Notes: generated by a model from the sequence alone, not told the origin. Numbered from the stretch's first letter, positions 40,573-49,923 are shown. The stretch is 64,000 nt of DNA from Candidatus Tokpelaia sp. JSC161 (GCA_003331105.1 QEND01000002.1:1-64000); one strand, 5' to 3'. Made by a program: numbers and translations.

Positions 40573-40944
40573 TCATCTATGTTCTACATTCTGATCAAGA
40601 GATCCCGGAGTCGGAAATTTAAAAGGAGTCTTTACAATAATATTCTGAACAGTCTCAGAAAGACGATCTGGAATATCCGAGACCTTCACAATCTGCCAAG
40701 GTTGAATCAACTGCAACCCTAACTGCTTTTGATATTGCGTCACAAGGAAATTTATACGTACAGGCTCTGTCAGAAAAGCCCAATCAGCCCGCAATAAATG
40801 AATCATATTTTCTTCTACCTCAACTTCTCCTTGAATCCTTCTAAGGTCTTTAGAGAGTTCCTGAGATTCATATTTCATATCATAAGTTATAGCTGCAGCA
40901 CATATCATCACAGCTATCAACAAAATATCAATGATCCGAGACAA
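40573..40944 (-). CDS. ftsL: FtsL-like cell division protein
   Basis: A 123-residue bitopic protein between rsmH and ftsI, the position of ftsL in all dcw clusters. It has one N-terminal membrane helix (IIDILLIAVMICAAAITYDM) and a coiled coil (ELSKDLRRIQGEVEVEENMI), then RADWAFLTEPVRINFLV, the short motif shared by alphaproteobacterial FtsL. FtsL links FtsQ/B to FtsWI activation. It overlaps the rsmH end by 17 bp. Confidence 0.85.
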   Translation of the reverse strand: MSRIIDILLIAVMICAAAITYDMKYESQELSKDLRRIQGEVEVEENMIHLLRADWAFLTEPVRINFLVTQYQKQLGLQLIQPWQIVKVSDIPDRLSETVQNIIVKTPFKFPTPGSLDQNVEHR

Positions 40945-41917
40945 TCGGACGGCCTCCTTTTTTACAAGGGAGAAAGCTTAGAACCCTGAATAGGCTCAAA
41001 TCTCTTTCAAGAGCAGGCGCTTCCGTGCGTATACCTACGCGCAGCTTTGCAGAGCGAGCACGTACATTACTCAGAATCTCCTCTCTATCAGCCATCTGGA
41101 CTCCTTGAAACAAAGGGATAAAAGAAGCTTTCGTTCGAATATCAGGAAGATAGCGGGAAGGCGATATCCTTCCAGAGCGATTACTGAAAAAAAGCTTCAC
41201 AATACGATCCTCCAGGGAATGAAAGGTAACAACAGCAAGCCTTCCCGATGGCCTCAGTATTTTTTCAGCAGCAACAAGTGCATAAATCAGCTCACCAAGT
41301 TCATCATTTACATAAATTCGCAAAGCCTGAAAAACACGCGTTGCTGGATGAATCGATCCTTGCGTGCGTTGGATCAGTCCTTCAACGGATTGAGCTAAAT
41401 CCAATGTCGAGATAAAAGGTTTTTTCCTTCTGCGAACTTCAATCATTTTTGCAATAGGTTTAGCATAACGCTCTTCACCCAACAAAGTAAAAATACGGAT
41501 AAGATCATTCCTTTTCATACAGTTCACTACATCCCCTGCAGTCAACCCTTTCTGGGACATGCGCATGTCAAGTGGTCCATCCTTAATAAAAGAAAAACCA
41601 CGACGAGCTAACCCAATCTGCATGGAAGAAACACCCACATCAAGAACAACAGCATCTACTTTTTCCGAACTTACTGTATCAAGACGCGAAAATGGAATTT
41701 CAATAAATTGAAATCGGTCTTGAAACTTTTCAAGTAACGTATAGGCACTCATAACGGCATCAGGATCCCTATCAATAGCAATCACATGCGCGCCTCTTCT
41801 GAGAAAAGTTCTAGAATACCCACCAGCTCCAAAAGTTCCATCAAGAACTAATGCGCCTCTTAAATCACCTAAACTTGAAACAACCTGATTTAGCATAACC
41901 GGCACATGCTCTATCAT
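40928..41917 (-). CDS. rsmH: 16S rRNA (cytosine1402-N4)-methyltransferase
   Basis: A 329-residue SAM methyltransferase (formerly mraW). It starts EHVPVMLNQV and has the SAM motif LVLDGTFGAGGYSRTFL near 24, DVGVSSMQIGLARRGFSF near 93, MRMSQ near 118 and the C-terminal VVTFHSLEDRIVKLFF near 230. It is the first gene of the dcw block. The mraZ regulator gene usually upstream is absent; the 191-bp divergent region with aroC lies there instead. Confidence 0.96.
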   Translation of the reverse strand: MIEHVPVMLNQVVSSLGDLRGALVLDGTFGAGGYSRTFLRRGAHVIAIDRDPDAVMSAYTLLEKFQDRFQFIEIPFSRLDTVSSEKVDAVVLDVGVSSMQIGLARRGFSFIKDGPLDMRMSQKGLTAGDVVNCMKRNDLIRIFTLLGEERYAKPIAKMIEVRRRKKPFISTLDLAQSVEGLIQRTQGSIHPATRVFQALRIYVNDELGELIYALVAAEKILRPSGRLAVVTFHSLEDRIVKLFFSNRSGRISPSRYLPDIRTKASFIPLFQGVQMADREEILSNVRARSAKLRVGIRTEAPALERDLSLFRVLSFLPCKKGGRPIVSDH

Positions 41918-42108
41918 GAAACTATCAACTTTCCAGTGCCAATCCTCATTTTTTTATCCATAAGACCGTTAAAACGAAAATAAATTTTTCAGAAAAGAAA
42001 AGTATTTTTTTTCTTTTTTCTCTTAAGAAAGATCCTATAATTACAATCATATTGTAGAGCAATCTTTTCTGTGATTTCACATAATGTTTATGGAGTTTTT
42101 ATCAGATC

Positions 42109-43191
42109 ATGTCACACAATACGTTTGGACATATGTTCCGTGTTACTACATGGGGTGAAAGCCATGGAAGTGCAATTGGATGTGTGGTGGATGGTTGCCC
42201 ACCAGGCATCCTCTTTACACAAGAAGAGATCCAAACTTATCTTGACAAACGCAAACCTGGGCAATCAAAATACACAACCCAACGGCGAGAACCCGATCAG
42301 GTAGAAATACTGTCTGGTGTTATAGCTCATAACGAAGGACTGATGACAACAGGCACACCAATCTCTATGTTAATTGAAAATAAAGACCAGCGATCCAAGG
42401 ATTACAGTCATAAGCCGTATCGACCTGGACATGCAGATTATACGTACGATGCTAAATATGGGATACGCGATCACCGTGGTGGAGGACGTTCATCAGCTCG
42501 AGAAACAGCTGCACGTGTCGCGGCAGGAGCTTTAGCACGTAAAATTATCCCTAGCCTGAAAATTCGCGGTGCTGTCATCGCAATTGGCCCTCATACAATC
42601 AATCGTGATCATTGGAATTGGGATGAAGTCAACTCTAATCCATTTTTTTCTCCAGATGCCGAGTCTGTAAAAGTATTTTCTGACTATCTCACAAGTATCC
42701 GGAAAGCTGGTTCATCAATCGGTGCCGTGATAGAAATTGTAGCAGAAAACGTACCAAAAGGTCTTGGAGCGCCGATTTATAGCAAATTAGACCAAGATAT
42801 CGCCTCTTATCTCATGTCCATTAATGCCGTTAAAGGAATAGAAATTGGCGATGGATTCAGCGCTGCCTACTTACAGGGTGAAAACAATGCTGACGAAATG
42901 TACATGAACAATGAAAGAAATCCTGCCTTCTCTTCTAATCACGCCGGTGGCATACTAGGTGGCATATCTACAGGGCAACCAATCATTGCACGGTTTGCTG
43001 TAAAACCAACACCATCTATTCTCATTCCATGCCGATCCATTAACAGCGACGGCCATGAAATTCATGTGATCTCCCGCGGACGTCATGATCCATGCGTAGG
43101 GATTCGTGCCATGCCTGTTGGTGAAGCAATGGTTGCTTGCGCTCTGGCAGATCATTTTTTACGTCACCGCGGGCAAACAGGTCGTATTTGA
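42109..43191 (+). CDS. aroC: Chorismate synthase
   Basis: A 360-residue FMN-dependent enzyme completing the shikimate pathway. The three family signatures are [18 protein letters not shown] near 17, the long [19 protein letters not shown] near 125 and [18 protein letters not shown] near 325. An ATG-rich upstream zone exists, but ATG 42109 gives the normal N terminus [16 protein letters not shown]. ribB follows after 13 bp. Confidence 0.97.
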   Translation: MSHNTFGHMFRVTTWGESHGSAIGCVVDGCPPGILFTQEEIQTYLDKRKPGQSKYTTQRREPDQVEILSGVIAHNEGLMTTGTPISMLIENKDQRSKDYSHKPYRPGHADYTYDAKYGIRDHRGGGRSSARETAARVAAGALARKIIPSLKIRGAVIAIGPHTINRDHWNWDEVNSNPFFSPDAESVKVFSDYLTSIRKAGSSIGAVIEIVAENVPKGLGAPIYSKLDQDIASYLMSINAVKGIEIGDGFSAAYLQGENNADEMYMNNERNPAFSSNHAGGILGGISTGQPIIARFAVKPTPSILIPCRSINSDGHEIHVISRGRHDPCVGIRAMPVGEAMVACALADHFLRHRGQTGRI

Positions 43192-43204
43192 AAGAAGTTA
43201 TATC

Positions 43205-44332
43205 TTGAACACATCACTATCACGAAAAAATACACTCAAAGCACTCCAAGCTTTTCAAAAGGGTGAAATTATCGTCATAATGGATGATAATGGACGTGAG
43301 AATGAAGGCGATTTGATTCTAGCAGCAGTGCACTGTACCTCTCAGAAAATGGCATTTATTATACGACATACATCTGGTATCGTGTGTGCTGCTATGCAGC
43401 ATAAAGAAGCAAAACGCCTTCATCTCCCATTGATGGTCAGCGAGAATGATTCTTTCCATTCCACGGCTTTTACAATTACAGTTGATTACCGTCATGGAAC
43501 GACAACAGGTATTTCAGCTCATGATCGGACCTTAACAGTACGAAACCTTGCAAATCCAGAAGCAGAACCTACAGATTTTGTACGACCTGGTCATATTTTT
43601 CCTCTGATTGCACGCGAAGGCGGTCTCCTCTCACGCTCTGGCCATACAGAAGCAGCTGTAGATCTCTGCAGAATTGCAAAACTACCACCTGTAGGAGTAT
43701 TGTGTGAATTACTCAACGATGATGGGACAATTATGCGTGGATATCAACTTATAAAGTTTATCAAACAACATCATTTATATCAAACATCCGTTGCAGATCT
43801 GATCACTTACCGCCAAGAAAAAGAAACCCTCCTTCATCATCTGGCAACAATACAAAAAAAAACAGCTATTGGAAACGTCCGTGTCCACAGGTATCAACTG
43901 CCATGGGAACAAATACAACATCTAGCCATTGTGATCGGAGATATCTCTGATGGAGAAAATATTCCAGTATACCTTTCTTATGAAGATGTATTAAGTGATG
44001 TTTTTGGAAAAACATGCGAGCCTGAAAGAGTTTTAAAGAAACTCAAAGAAAAATATAAACGTGGTGTTCTTGTCTATTTACGTTATGGGTTGATCGAAAT
44101 AAAAAACAAATCAGTTAGTCAAAATATGACATGCACCAATAAAAATCAAAAAAATCAAGAAAAACATACTGAAGCCATCATCCGTGAAAAAAAATGGTGC
44201 AAAATTGGCCTAGGAGCACAAATCCTAAAACATTTAGGCTTACATTCCATTCTTCTTCTTTTATCAAAAGAACAACAATATATCAAATTTGAGGAATTCG
44301 GCATCTATATTACTCGTATAGAAAGAATCTAA
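43205..44332 (+). CDS. ribB: 3,4-dihydroxy-2-butanone 4-phosphate synthase with degenerate GTP cyclohydrolase II domain
   Basis: Residues 1-200 are a standard RibB domain: IVIMDDNGRENEGDLILAA near 24, ITVDYRHGTTTGISAHDR near 95 and the SRSGHTEAAVDL block near 142. It makes the four-carbon riboflavin precursor from ribulose 5-phosphate. The C-terminal half (205-375) sits where GTP cyclohydrolase II should be but lacks the zinc cysteines and the catalytic arginine region, so it is not expected to be active. The TTG at 43205 begins LNTSLSRKNTLKAL. A frame opening earlier, inside aroC, is rejected. Confidence 0.88.
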   Translation: MNTSLSRKNTLKALQAFQKGEIIVIMDDNGRENEGDLILAAVHCTSQKMAFIIRHTSGIVCAAMQHKEAKRLHLPLMVSENDSFHSTAFTITVDYRHGTTTGISAHDRTLTVRNLANPEAEPTDFVRPGHIFPLIAREGGLLSRSGHTEAAVDLCRIAKLPPVGVLCELLNDDGTIMRGYQLIKFIKQHHLYQTSVADLITYRQEKETLLHHLATIQKKTAIGNVRVHRYQLPWEQIQHLAIVIGDISDGENIPVYLSYEDVLSDVFGKTCEPERVLKKLKEKYKRGVLVYLRYGLIEIKNKSVSQNMTCTNKNQKNQEKHTEAIIREKKWCKIGLGAQILKHLGLHSILLLLSKEQQYIKFEEFGIYITRIERI

Positions 44333-44350
44333 TAAAAAAAAGGAAAATCT

Positions 44351-44602
44351 ATGAATACAAAAACAGAATCTAATATTACCTCAATGAGTTTTGAAGAAGC
44401 TCTCGCACAACTAGAAAACATTGTTGATCGTCTTGAGCGCGGTGATACGCTTTTAGAAGAATCCATTCGCATTTATGAACGCGGTGAAGCCTTAAAAAAA
44501 CATTGTGAAAAGCTGTTGCAAAAGGCTGAAAGTAAGGTTGAAAAGATTCAACTCAATAGCAATGGCTTACCAGAAGGATTAACACCCATCAATGAATCAT
44601 GA
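44351..44602 (+). CDS. xseB: Exodeoxyribonuclease VII small subunit
   Basis: An 83-residue helical protein with the XseB core [20 protein letters not shown] followed by [19 protein letters not shown]. It binds XseA to form the single-strand DNA nuclease. AAAAAAAAGGAAAATCT precedes its ATG. The stop is only 4 bp from the convergent decarboxylase stop. The dxs gene that often follows is missing. Confidence 0.92.
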   Translation: MNTKTESNITSMSFEEALAQLENIVDRLERGDTLLEESIRIYERGEALKKHCEKLLQKAESKVEKIQLNSNGLPEGLTPINES

Positions 44603-44606
44603 AAGA

Positions 44607-45740
44607 CTAAATCACATAAGATCGAAGCGGTTCAAAACCATTGAAAGCAACAGAAGCATAAGTAGCTGTATAAGCACCTGTCCCAAAAATAAATAACTCA
44701 TCTCCTATGCTCAAGGAAACAGGAAGTTCATAAAGTAAGTTTTCATAGAGAACATCAGCGGAATCACATGTAGGACCCGCTAAAACACATGGACCAACAA
44801 CACCCCCATCATGCGGTGTCCTAATCGGATAACGAATAGCTTCACCTATTGTCTCAGCAAGACCATTAAACTTACCAATATCAAGATAAACCCATCGAAC
44901 AGCATCATTCACTGCTTTTCTAGAAACAAGAACGACTTCTGCTCGAATCACGCCGGCATTCCCAACCATACCACGACCCGGTTCAATAATTGTTTCAGGC
45001 ATACGATTACCAAAATGATCACTCATCGCATCAAAAATAGCCATGCCATAAGCTTGTGCTGTAGGCACATCTTTCAAATAACGAATAGGAAAACCACCAC
45101 CCATATTAACTATTTTTAGAGTAATTCCTTCTTCTTCCATATTTCGAAATACATCAGCTGCATCTGCCAATGCACGATTCCATGCAGTCAGATCCATTTG
45201 CTGTGAACCAACATGAAAAGAAACACCATAAGCCTCAAGACCAAGCTTATGAGCATAGCGCAAAACATCAATCGCCATTTCTGGAACGCAGCCAAATTTA
45301 CGTGACAATGGCCATTCTGCTCCTACACCATCTGTTAAAACACGACAAAAAACACGAGTAGCAGGAGCAACCCGCGCAATTTTTTCTACCTCTTCAATAG
45401 AATCAACAGCATAAAGCAAAATACCAAGGCTATAAGCTCTTGCAATATCACGCTCTTTCTTAATTGTATTCCCATAGGAAATACGATCTGGTGTAGCCCC
45501 TGCTGCTAGAACCATTTCAATCTCACGAAGAGAAGCCGTATCAAAAGATGAACCTAAAGAGACCAAAAGACGTAAAATCTCATGGGCAGGATTCGCCTTA
45601 ACCGCATAAAAAATACGGGAACGTGGCAAGGCTCGTTCAAAACTAAGATAGTTGTCCCTAACTATATTAAGATCAACAACAAGACATGGACCTTCAGGAC
45701 GATAAGTTTTCAAGAAATCAATAATACGCTGCGTTGCCAT
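44607..45740 (-). CDS. Ornithine decarboxylase (group IV, alanine racemase-fold)
   Basis: A 377-residue PLP decarboxylase of COG0019. The PLP lysine is in RIFYAVKANPA near residue 41. Other motifs are VGSQQMD near 178, MGGGFPIRY near 215, EPGRGMVGNAG near 256 and the active-site cysteine in GPTCDSADVLYE near 315. It most likely makes putrescine; lysine activity is possible in this subfamily. ATG 45740 is chosen because AAAGGAG stands seven bases upstream; a frame start at 45782 has none. A long structured leader precedes it. Confidence 0.88.
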   Translation of the reverse strand: MATQRIIDFLKTYRPEGPCLVVDLNIVRDNYLSFERALPRSRIFYAVKANPAHEILRLLVSLGSSFDTASLREIEMVLAAGATPDRISYGNTIKKERDIARAYSLGILLYAVDSIEEVEKIARVAPATRVFCRVLTDGVGAEWPLSRKFGCVPEMAIDVLRYAHKLGLEAYGVSFHVGSQQMDLTAWNRALADAADVFRNMEEEGITLKIVNMGGGFPIRYLKDVPTAQAYGMAIFDAMSDHFGNRMPETIIEPGRGMVGNAGVIRAEVVLVSRKAVNDAVRWVYLDIGKFNGLAETIGEAIRYPIRTPHDGGVVGPCVLAGPTCDSADVLYENLLYELPVSLSIGDELFIFGTGAYTATYASVAFNGFEPLRSYVI

Positions 45741-46060
45741 ATCAGTTCTCCTTTGAAACCGTCGGTTTCTTATCCGAGTCAAATCAAAGATAAAATTACA
45801 GAAAAATTCATCGAGAAAATAAACCCGAAATATCTGCGATTAAAGAACAGCATCACGGATATTCTTCCGCTTTGCTTGCCTATTCGATTGGAATTGAAAA
45901 GCCAATTCTGCACTGAAGGCAATGAAGGGGTGAAATGCCTCTACCAGTATCCAAACCCTATCGGCTGAATGACCAGAAAGGCCCGCACCGTCGTTACTTC
46001 AAGATGTCCTTCATGACTTCGCAAATCTGGACAACCACAGGCACGTGCGACTTTGGGCAG
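45741..46060 (-). promoter_or_regulatory. speF-motif-type structured leader of the decarboxylase gene
   Basis: The 320 nt upstream of the ornithine decarboxylase start are clearly richer in GC than their surroundings and are not a gene. A promoter can be read on the minus strand: TTGAAG (46093-46088), 17 bp, TATATC (46070-46065), so the transcript would begin near 46058. It contains a hairpin GAATTG/CAATTC (45891-45908) and a tight GAAACC/GGTTTC hairpin just before the ribosome site. Position, length and gene context match the alphaproteobacterial speF RNA motif described upstream of COG0019 genes. Assignment rests on context and memory of the family, not on a covariance search. Confidence 0.6.
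45755..45769 (-). promoter_or_regulatory. Hairpin abutting the ribosome-binding site of the decarboxylase gene
   Basis: The perfect inverted repeat GAAACC-GAC-GGTTTC (minus strand) ends one base before AAAGGAG, which is itself seven bases before the ATG at 45740. The stem could stack next to, or compete with, ribosome access and is a natural expression platform for the leader above. Confidence 0.55.
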
Positions 46061-46262
46061 AGCAGATATATTTATAATAAATTGATACTTCAACAATAAA
46101 TTTTATTTTTTTATGCCTGATCCATAAAAATACGTATTCTAGCCCATATTTTGCTTAAACTATAAGCACTCCTCAAATAAGACTTTGCAAATTTTTAAAT
46201 TTCAAGTTAGTCTCCCATCAAATAAAAAGCTGAGCACTGTGTCACATAACAACGGAGAGAAC

Positions 46263-46634
46263 ATGTTCAAGGAATTTAAGGAGTTTGCTCTCAAAGGAAA
46301 CATGATTGATCTTGCCATTGGTGTCATTATCGGAAGTACTTTCGGAAACCTTGTGAATTCCATTGTACATGACATTCTCATGCCCATCATTGGGCTTATC
46401 ACTGGCGGAATTGATTTCTCCAATATGTTTCTTCAACTTGCAGGACAACCACAAACAACTCTCGCAGAAGCACGGCAGGCTGGAGCAACAATTGCCTATG
46501 GCAACTTTATCACACTCTTGATCAACTTTCTTATTATCGCATTGGTTCTTTTTATGATTGTAAAAGGGCTCAATAGCCTACGCCACAGCTATGAAAGCAA
46601 AACGAAAAAAAACATGCAAAAAAAAACAGAATAG
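46263..46634 (+). CDS. mscL: Large-conductance mechanosensitive channel
   Basis: A 123-residue inner-membrane channel that releases solutes on osmotic downshock. It begins [20 protein letters not shown] and has the first helix ending [19 protein letters not shown] and second helix [20 protein letters not shown], with a lysine-rich tail. ATG 46263 with GGAGAG just upstream is chosen; an in-frame start at 46185 adds 26 unrelated residues. The tail overlaps the next reading frame by 44 bp. Confidence 0.95.
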   Translation: MFKEFKEFALKGNMIDLAIGVIIGSTFGNLVNSIVHDILMPIIGLITGGIDFSNMFLQLAGQPQTTLAEARQAGATIAYGNFITLLINFLIIALVLFMIVKGLNSLRHSYESKTKKNMQKKTE

Positions 46635-47913
46635 ACCTTCAAACGTAGGATTGAAAAGATTGAAATGCTTTTCAGGAAAAGAAGCGCCTTGGCTTTTTGA
46701 ACACAGCTTACAAAGGTTACTCAATCTTCTCTCAAACATAGGAGAAGAAGCCAGAATTGTCGGAGGAGCAATTCGCGACACACTTTTAAAAAAAAGTATC
46801 AACGATATCGATATTGCAACAACCTCATTCCCAGAAAAGACATTATACCATATGAGAAAATCTGGATTCCACGTCATGGCCAGCGGTATTAATTTTGGAA
46901 CAATAACTGTTACTGCAAAAGACAAAACATACGAAATTACAACTTTACGCTCAGATACTCAAGCTGATGGACGCTATACTAAAGTATTATTCAGGAAAAA
47001 CTGGAAAACAGATGCAGAAAGACGTGACTTCACAATTAATGCTCTCTATTCTGACAAAACTGGTCAAATTTACGATGATATAGGCGGATTAGAGGATATT
47101 GAGAATCGTGTTTTACGCTTTATCGGAAATAGCGAAAATCGTATTAAGGAAGATTTCCTTCGTATTTTAAGGTTTTTCCGTTTTTATGCCTGCTTAGACA
47201 TCAAAAATCCTCATAGGGAAGGAATTCAGGCAATAGGAAAACTCAAAAATGGTCTCAAAAGAATTTCTTCTGAAAGAATCTGGAAGGAGATGAAAAAACT
47301 GCTTTCTGCCTCCAATCCTATTCAGAGTCTTTTACAGATGCATAAAAGTGGAGTCTTACCAATGGTATTTCCTGATATAAAAAGCCATTGGATTTCTTCT
47401 ATTCATGCTTTAATTAAAGCTGAACAAGCATTAGCATCGACACCAGATCCTTTATTAAGGTTAATATGTCTTATCCCAGCTGATAGTGGAAAAATAAAAA
47501 AATTAGCGAATCATCTGAAATTTTCTAATGCTGAAAAAAAAAGACTTATTCAATGGGCCGATTCCACTCCAATATCACTCAATATTTCTTATCCAGAACT
47601 CAAAAATCGTGTTTACAGAGAAGAAAAACAGGCAACTTTAGATCAATTATACCTTTCTTTTGCAACGATATATGATGCATCAAAGAATCAGGAGCCTTCC
47701 ATAAAATACGTCCGGCTGAGAAATTTCATACTTAGATGGACTGCACATTTTCCACTCAAAGGAGTAGATCTTATAAAAATCGGGATGAATCCTGGTCCAC
47801 AGATTGGAGAAGCACTAAAAAAGCTAGAAGCAAAATGGATACAATCTAACTTTCAAGAAAATAAAAATTCCCTCATCTCTCTTGCTCTCAAATCCTCTTT
47901 TCATGACCAATAA
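46591..47913 (+). CDS. CCA-adding enzyme / poly(A) polymerase-family nucleotidyltransferase
   Basis: A 440-residue class II tRNA nucleotidyltransferase-type protein. It has [20 protein letters not shown] near residue 56, the catalytic aspartates in DIDIATT, then [19 protein letters not shown] [13 protein letters not shown] near 148 and [12 protein letters not shown] near 190. It most likely adds or repairs the 3' CCA of tRNA. The first 25 residues, encoded within mscL, are lysine-rich and probably not translated. A TTG near 46650 would begin closer to the family start. Confidence 0.87.
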   Translation: MKAKRKKTCKKKQNRPSNVGLKRLKCFSGKEAPWLFEHSLQRLLNLLSNIGEEARIVGGAIRDTLLKKSINDIDIATTSFPEKTLYHMRKSGFHVMASGINFGTITVTAKDKTYEITTLRSDTQADGRYTKVLFRKNWKTDAERRDFTINALYSDKTGQIYDDIGGLEDIENRVLRFIGNSENRIKEDFLRILRFFRFYACLDIKNPHREGIQAIGKLKNGLKRISSERIWKEMKKLLSASNPIQSLLQMHKSGVLPMVFPDIKSHWISSIHALIKAEQALASTPDPLLRLICLIPADSGKIKKLANHLKFSNAEKKRLIQWADSTPISLNISYPELKNRVYREEKQATLDQLYLSFATIYDASKNQEPSIKYVRLRNFILRWTAHFPLKGVDLIKIGMNPGPQIGEALKKLEAKWIQSNFQENKNSLISLALKSSFHDQ

Positions 47914-48809
47914 ACAACAGGAGGTAAAGAAGCCAAAATAGCTTCTATATTCCCTCCTGTTTTAAGGCCAAATAGAGTCCCACGATCATAAAGAAGATTA
48001 AACTCAGCATAACGTCCACGTTGGATAAGCTGCTCCTCACGGTCTTTATCAGACCATCGTTTATTAAAATTTTTTCTGACAATATGAGGATAAATAATAG
48101 AAAAGGCTCGACCTAAATCACGGGTAAAACTAAAATCCGCAAACCAACCACCTTTTTCTTCTGAAGAGCATAGTAAATCATAAAAAATACCACCAGTACC
48201 CCTATGTTCTCTGCGATGAGGTAAAAAAAAGTATTGGTCACACCACTTACGAAAAGACTCATAATCCGCAACATCTCTGTGTCTCTCACAAGTGTACCTC
48301 ATAGCTTTTTGAAAAACAAGCGTATCTAGATCATCTTTTTTGCGCCTTTCATGAAGCATCGGGGTCAAATCAGCGCACCCTCCAAACCAATGCTTTGTTG
48401 TTACAATCATCCGAGTGTTCATATGAACAGATGGAACATGAGGACTTTGTGGATGAGCTATCAAAGAGATACCCGAGGCCCAGTAACGCGGATCTTGCTC
48501 CGCTCCTAGAATTTCCTTTCGGAATTCTGCAGAAAACTCACCAAAAACTGTAGATGTTTGAATCGCCGCTTTTTCAAACACACGACCTCTTAAAATAGAC
48601 ATAACACCTCCACCCTGCAGACCCTTCCCTTTTTCCCAAGGAGAACGTTCAAATTGACCAGGCACATAGCTACTAAAAGGCCCGTCTAAGTCCACTTCGA
48701 GTTGTTCAAAGATTCTACAGAGACGATCCTGCAATGAAGAAAACCATAAGACAGCAAGATTCTTTTTCTTTTCTAGATCGTCATATACTGTGGGTTTCGA
48801 AAACAGCAT
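47901..48809 (-). CDS. hemF: Oxygen-dependent coproporphyrinogen III oxidase
   Basis: A 302-residue cytoplasmic enzyme of haem synthesis that decarboxylates two propionates using oxygen. It has [18 protein letters not shown] near 58, the segment [21 protein letters not shown] near 126, [18 protein letters not shown] near 200 and the C-terminal [20 protein letters not shown] near 270. The 3' end overlaps the convergent nucleotidyltransferase gene by 13 bp. Confidence 0.96.
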   Translation of the reverse strand: MLFSKPTVYDDLEKKKNLAVLWFSSLQDRLCRIFEQLEVDLDGPFSSYVPGQFERSPWEKGKGLQGGGVMSILRGRVFEKAAIQTSTVFGEFSAEFRKEILGAEQDPRYWASGISLIAHPQSPHVPSVHMNTRMIVTTKHWFGGCADLTPMLHERRKKDDLDTLVFQKAMRYTCERHRDVADYESFRKWCDQYFFLPHRREHRGTGGIFYDLLCSSEEKGGWFADFSFTRDLGRAFSIIYPHIVRKNFNKRWSDKDREEQLIQRGRYAEFNLLYDRGTLFGLKTGGNIEAILASLPPVVYWS

Positions 48810-49213
48810 ATCACTGTCCTATTTCATAGTATAAAAATCTCTCATCTTTCACAAGATGACCCCTCAATCGGTAAAGCAAACCCTTTCAATAATTTACAAT
48901 GCAGCATTCCTTCTGATTAAAATTTGATCAAGACATCGGGTAGACCTCTTGTTCACCTTAAGCTGAATCAGGGTTTCTGCTCAACGAACTCATAGTCTGC
49001 CTTTCCTAAGGTGATCAGATTACGACAAAAATCAACTCTCATCAATAAAGACTCTGATAAAACTCATCCTGGTAAATTATTTTTAAAAACCACCATAATA
49101 ATTCTATTCCTTAGGTCAAAACATGCTATAAAATAGCATTTCCTTCTCAAATTCACATCATTTAAGATTAAAAAAGAGAACCCGATCGCAAAATTCTAGT
49201 AGGAGAAAATCAA
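48810..49213. other. Long intergenic region with unexplained RNA-like secondary structure
   Basis: This 404-bp region separates divergent hemF and sodB and contains no gene. The central part (about 48922-49020) is less AT-rich. It can form a long stem: AATTTGATCA (48921-48930) pairs with TGATCAGATT (49012-49021) and CCTTA (48956-48960) with the adjacent TAAGG (49007-49011), leaving a 25-nt bulge and a 46-nt apical region. An alternative pairing is TCACCTTA with TAAGGTGA. A second perfect palindrome is at 49123-49139. It could be a small RNA, a 6S-like RNA or the sodB leader; none is proven. Confidence 0.45.
49123..49139. promoter_or_regulatory. Palindrome upstream of sodB (operator or terminator)
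   Basis: ATGCTAT-AAA-ATAGCAT is a perfect 7-3-7 inverted repeat ending 74 bp before sodB and followed by TTTCCTTCTC. It could be a metalloregulator operator for the dismutase or the terminator of an upstream small RNA. The sequence does not match an operator I can name. Confidence 0.4.
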
Positions 49214-49810
49214 ATGACATTTGAACTACCTAATTTGCCTTACGATTATGATGCGCTTAGCCCGTATATGTCCCGTGAAACACTCGAATATCACCATGAT
49301 AAACATCACCAAACTTACGTCACAAATACTAATACCCTCCTGAAAGGAGCTGGATTTGAGAACAAAAAACTAGAAGATATTATTAAAGAAAGCTTTACTA
49401 CTCATCCAGGCTTGTTCAATAATGTAGCACAACACTATAATCACACTTTTTTCTGGAAAGGAATGCAAAAAGGAGGTGGTGGAATAAAAATACCTCAAAA
49501 GCTTTCTCGAGCCATCGATTCTGATCTCGGTGGATACGCTCAGTTCAGAAGAGATTTTCTTCAATCAGCCGTAGGCCAATTTGGCTCTGGGTGGACATGG
49601 CTGATCCTAAGAGATGGTCAATTAGAAATTATGAAAACATCAAACAGTGAAAATCCACTTATTTATGGAGTAAAGCCACTGTTAACTGTTGATGTTTGGG
49701 AACATTCTTATTACATTGATTACCGCAACGCACGACAAAAGTATCTTGAAGCTTTTATTGACAATTTAATAAATTGGGATTATGTTCTTGAAATGTATGA
49801 GAGCATATAG
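49214..49810 (+). CDS. sodB: Iron/manganese superoxide dismutase
   Basis: A 198-residue cytoplasmic dismutase. The start FELPNLPYDYDALSPYMS and the metal ligand motifs fit the family: the first histidine in TLEYHHDKHHQTYV, HYNHTFFWKGM near 76, and DVWEHSYYIDYRNARQKYLE near 157. The family's iron form is most likely, but the metal cannot be set with certainty. AGGAG stands eight bases before the ATG. A terminator follows at 49826. Confidence 0.95.
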   Translation: MTFELPNLPYDYDALSPYMSRETLEYHHDKHHQTYVTNTNTLLKGAGFENKKLEDIIKESFTTHPGLFNNVAQHYNHTFFWKGMQKGGGGIKIPQKLSRAIDSDLGGYAQFRRDFLQSAVGQFGSGWTWLILRDGQLEIMKTSNSENPLIYGVKPLLTVDVWEHSYYIDYRNARQKYLEAFIDNLINWDYVLEMYESI

Positions 49811-49825
49811 TCCAATCGAGCCATT

Positions 49826-49846
49826 GTGGCGTTTTGACGCCACTTT
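49826..49846 (+). terminator. Terminator after sodB
   Basis: GTGGCGT-TTTG-ACGCCAC is a 7-bp GC-rich stem with a four-base loop, 16 bp after the sodB stop, followed by TTTAGG. The U tract is short, so termination may be partial. Confidence 0.6.
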
Positions 49847-49923
49847 AGGTAATCTCTTCAGATAAAGGCTTATCTAAAAAAGCCAGGAAAAAATTACTAA
49901 CTGAAAGACTAAAAATTTTCACA

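Noticed and set aside
43106..43204. Earlier start of ribB inside aroC
   Set aside because: The extra 33 residues do not match RibB and would be an antiphase read of the conserved aroC end; the TTG at 43205 fits the domain start.
45582..46060. The GC-richer patch and 128-residue plus-strand frame looked like a degraded transposase or foreign insert
   Set aside because: It lies exactly over the decarboxylase leader on the minus strand with a promoter, hairpins and ribosome site; no terminal repeats or transposase motifs are present.
48921..49020. Identification of the structured region as SRP RNA, RNase P RNA or tmRNA
   Set aside because: The conserved cores of these RNAs (for example GGUCAGGUCCGGAAGGAAGC-like or GAGGAAAGUCC) are absent on either strand.
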